Source: CAZLBV01 sp964557845
GTDB lineage: Bacteria; Acidobacteriota; Aminicenantia; Aminicenantales; Aminicenantaceae
Reading direction: 5' to 3'
NCBI GenBank assembly: GCA_964557845.1
Contig: CAZLBV010000326.1
Location: 1-7,734, forward strand
Length of the DNA: 7,734 bases
The notes under the pieces are model-generated. The model saw nothing but the letters and a program-made list of their open reading frames with translations. It was not told where the DNA came from and searched no databases. Below are positions 5,545 through 7,734 of the stretch, piece after piece. A program made the position numbers and the translations under genes. Each line of letters starts with the position of its first letter. Position 1 is the first letter of the stretch.

Positions 5545-7734
5545 TTAAGATCCGTCTTGGGATAGGATCACCAGCCATCCCTCACCTGGTTTGACCGTGA
5601 TTTTTCCTGCCGGATCAAAGGATGCGGCGGTTTGAAAATCTCTGATCGGATAAGCTAATAACCGGCATTTTTGCGGAACCAGGCCTAAACGCTCCCAATC
5701 CACAATAATTTTCACCTTAACCTCATCTTCTGCCCAGCTGGCAAGGGCGATCAGAACCTCTTTTTTCTTGATGAAGACAGTAGCCAGAACATCATCTCGA
5801 CTGGTTTTTACCGGAGAATCCGGAACCCAGAATCCGATCATCCGGGCCTTCTGGATCTCAAAATCATCCCAAAATTTCCAAAGCGGTGTTGGATCACCGG
5901 CCCAGGGTAAACGGGATGTCATGCCGAAGACCATCCCCCGCCAGGGATTGCCACCATCCTGCAGCATCTCTACCATAACTCCAAATGGAATTCCGGCCAT
6001 TTCCACCATCCAGAAATCAGGCGAAGCATTATAATCAAAATATTCCCCGAACCAGAGCCGGTTGATATAAGGAAAATGTTCCAGATAGAGGTTGGCGCTG
6101 TTGGCAAAGCCGTCACGAACATTGAACTGGTTGGCAGAATGAAGATCGATGAGTGCACCAGGGCGGCCCCGGTCAAGAATTTTCCTGACTCTTTTCATTG
6201 TGATCCGGTCAAATGCCACATCATCGATATAAAGACCGTCGATCCCTACATTTTCGACCAGCCAGTCCAATCCTTCTACGTAATAATTATGCCAGCGGGA
6301 GATACCGCTGTTGATAACCGCGGCATCCTTCAGATCAGGAACAAACCAGGCCGCAATATAATCAGACACCAGATGTTCCTGCAGCCAGGAAAAACCTCCT
6401 CCCGGTCCGTAGGATAGTATCTCATCTCCCAGGCTCCTGAGTGCAAAGATCTCCGGCGCCCGATTGGATAGTTCCCGAACAGTGTAATAGATCTTCACCT
6501 TCATTCCTTTTGAATGGGCTTCATCAATATAAGCCTTCATTTCACCCGGACGCAGAAAGGGATAATTAATAAAAGGATTAATTTCTGTAGCGTGATGGAC
6601 ATTGATGGTATTGGCGCCGGTGGCTTCTATTTCATCAACCGGATCAAACCGGTGGAAATAGCGGATGTTCCACTGTCCGGCTGTATCCAGCAGTTTGAAA
6701 GGTGTAAGCAGCAGTCTGAAATTGAAATGGAGTTTTTCATCGGGTTTAAGGAGCCTCTCTCCACTGAAGGCTGAGATCAGAAAAATGTTCTTATCTTTCT
6801 CTATAAAACTGCATCCGCCTTTTCCACCGTTAAACCAGGAAGGCGGCATATTCAACGGTTTAAGCAGATAAAAATTGGTATTGAGCGGACGGGAATAATT
6901 GATGTCCTTTAAACTGATCTGCAGACCGGCGTTGACATCTCCCACCCAGGCTGAATCCTGATTTTTTTTCTGATCCCACTGCCATTGGAATTCCTGCGGC
7001 CGCAGGCCTCCTTTGATCCCCATCCCCATCATATACTTTGCAATATCTCTTAAAAGCGGTATCTCCAGACGGATATCCTTTACCTTTAGGGGCCTGCTGC
7101 TGTGTAGAGATATTTCATATTCCACACAGCCGTCAAATTCCAATCCCGCGCGGCATTCCAGGGATAATGGTCCCGAGGTGCTTTTTGATGACCATATGAC
7201 TATCCCTTCCGCCTTTTTTTCTAGAGTAATTTTTCCTTTCTGCCAGGCAAGGATGCCATTCTCATCAGATTCTACCACAAGATCAATGGGTGCTGCCAGA
7301 ATCTGGCGGCCTGTTTTTGAAAGATAGGTCATCTCCGGAGCAAAATAGCTGAGGATACTTTGAGGAAAACCCATATCATTCAAGATCATCTCACGGCCTA
7401 AACAACTGATCTTTCTCCCCGAGACCTTCACCGGAATAAACGGAGAGACAATGCCGTCATCAAAGGCCAGTAAAGAATTCAACCATCTCAAGCGTGAGTG
7501 ACGCCAAGGTTCTGTGTCCCCGGCATCAGAAATGACTTCATCGAGAACCGTTACATTGAATTCAATCTCCTGCGGATCCATATGTTTAGGCTTTATCCAT
7601 AGTGTGGCCTTGTATGTACCGGGCACAGCCTGTTCCGGAATCTGCATCCCGCACCATAAGGCTTGGATATGCCCTTTTTTCACCGGGCAAACTCTATCAA
7701 ACTTTTGTCCGATCCAGTCTGTGCCCCCGGTATT
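5545..7734 (-). CDS. Glycoside-hydrolase-like protein, DUF6067/GH123-N type (N-terminus beyond window)
   Basis: The frame is open from the right edge to the TAA at 5545-5547: 729 residues are visible and the true start is outside. The GTG at 7681-7683 is probably internal, because the 17 codons before it read TGGTDWIGQKFDRV, in keeping with the protein that follows. Numbering from the edge, residues 1-65 are beta-rich (PGTYKATLWI), and about 65-350 form further beta-sandwich. About 350-620 look like a TIM-barrel domain: NTINVHHATEINPF, MKVKIYYTVREL, GFSWLQEHL, SRWHNYYVEGLDW, then IDGLYIDDVAFDR with D504/D505 on a typical catalytic strand, DLHSANQF, LWFGEYFDY and MLQDGGNPWRGM. A beta-domain closes it. 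The wording matches bacterial proteins I recall as DUF6067, linked to the GH123 N-terminal family. Substrate and catalytic residues are not established; the acidic pairs are candidates only. Secretion cannot be judged without the N-terminus. Confidence 0.7.
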   Translation of the reverse strand, partial: NTGGTDWIGQKFDRVCPVKKGHIQALWCGMQIPEQAVPGTYKATLWIKPKHMDPQEIEFNVTVLDEVISDAGDTEPWRHSRLRWLNSLLAFDDGIVSPFIPVKVSGRKISCLGREMILNDMGFPQSILSYFAPEMTYLSKTGRQILAAPIDLVVESDENGILAWQKGKITLEKKAEGIVIWSSKSTSGPLSLECRAGLEFDGCVEYEISLHSSRPLKVKDIRLEIPLLRDIAKYMMGMGIKGGLRPQEFQWQWDQKKNQDSAWVGDVNAGLQISLKDINYSRPLNTNFYLLKPLNMPPSWFNGGKGGCSFIEKDKNIFLISAFSGERLLKPDEKLHFNFRLLLTPFKLLDTAGQWNIRYFHRFDPVDEIEATGANTINVHHATEINPFINYPFLRPGEMKAYIDEAHSKGMKVKIYYTVRELSNRAPEIFALRSLGDEILSYGPGGGFSWLQEHLVSDYIAAWFVPDLKDAAVINSGISRWHNYYVEGLDWLVENVGIDGLYIDDVAFDRITMKRVRKILDRGRPGALIDLHSANQFNVRDGFANSANLYLEHFPYINRLWFGEYFDYNASPDFWMVEMAGIPFGVMVEMLQDGGNPWRGMVFGMTSRLPWAGDPTPLWKFWDDFEIQKARMIGFWVPDSPVKTSRDDVLATVFIKKKEVLIALASWAEDEVKVKIIVDWERLGLVPQKCRLLAYPIRDFQTAASFDPAGKITVKPGEGWLVILSQDGS

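Noticed and set aside
6076..6417. Open frame of 113 codons on the plus strand inside the glycosidase-like gene
   Set aside because: It is antisense to the most conserved barrel segment, with no start signal and no recognisable product.
1..7734. Defence island, CRISPR array, transposon, integrase, tRNA or rRNA genes
   Set aside because: I looked on both strands and saw no spaced repeats, transposase or integrase motifs, terminal inverted repeats or RNA gene signatures.

Overview
The window holds six protein-coding loci from a bacterial chromosome. Two are cut by the window edges and one is a small broken gene. I see no mobile element, CRISPR array, tRNA or rRNA. Base composition is moderate, with AT-rich intergenic DNA and purine-rich ribosome binding sites. 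The mix suggests a Gram-negative-type, protein- and glycan-degrading heterotroph: an archaeal-looking PyrB/PyrI pair, a secreted S9B dipeptidyl peptidase, an M14-carboxypeptidase-like tail, a DUF6067-type glycosidase-like protein and a lipoprotein with tandem Ig-like repeats. Lineages such as Candidatus Aminicenantes would fit. That assignment is inference from gene content and was not tested.

Layout. 1-386 (+) is the C-terminal end of a probable M14 zinc carboxypeptidase. 387-648 is a non-coding gap with a small GC hairpin and a candidate promoter. 661-2038 (+) is a pyrB-pyrI operon for aspartate carbamoyltransferase, with one base between the genes. 2040-2254 (+) is a frameshifted ACT-domain remnant just after pyrI. 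2257-3084 (-) is a lipoprotein that converges on the ACT remnant with a two-base gap. 3239-5443 (-) is a secreted DPP IV-type peptidase. 5545-7734 (-) is a large glycoside-hydrolase-like protein whose N-terminus lies beyond the right edge.

How the genes work together. PyrB and PyrI form the allosteric enzyme for the first committed step of pyrimidine synthesis. The peptidases and the glycosidase-like protein suggest extracellular or periplasmic breakdown of peptides and glycans, but each minus-strand gene from DPP IV to the lipoprotein appears to have its own promoter, so there is no evidence of one dedicated pathway. I found no convincing undescribed multi-gene system. The points most worth a second look are the ACT remnant, the repeat lipoprotein and the uncharacterised glycosidase-like protein.
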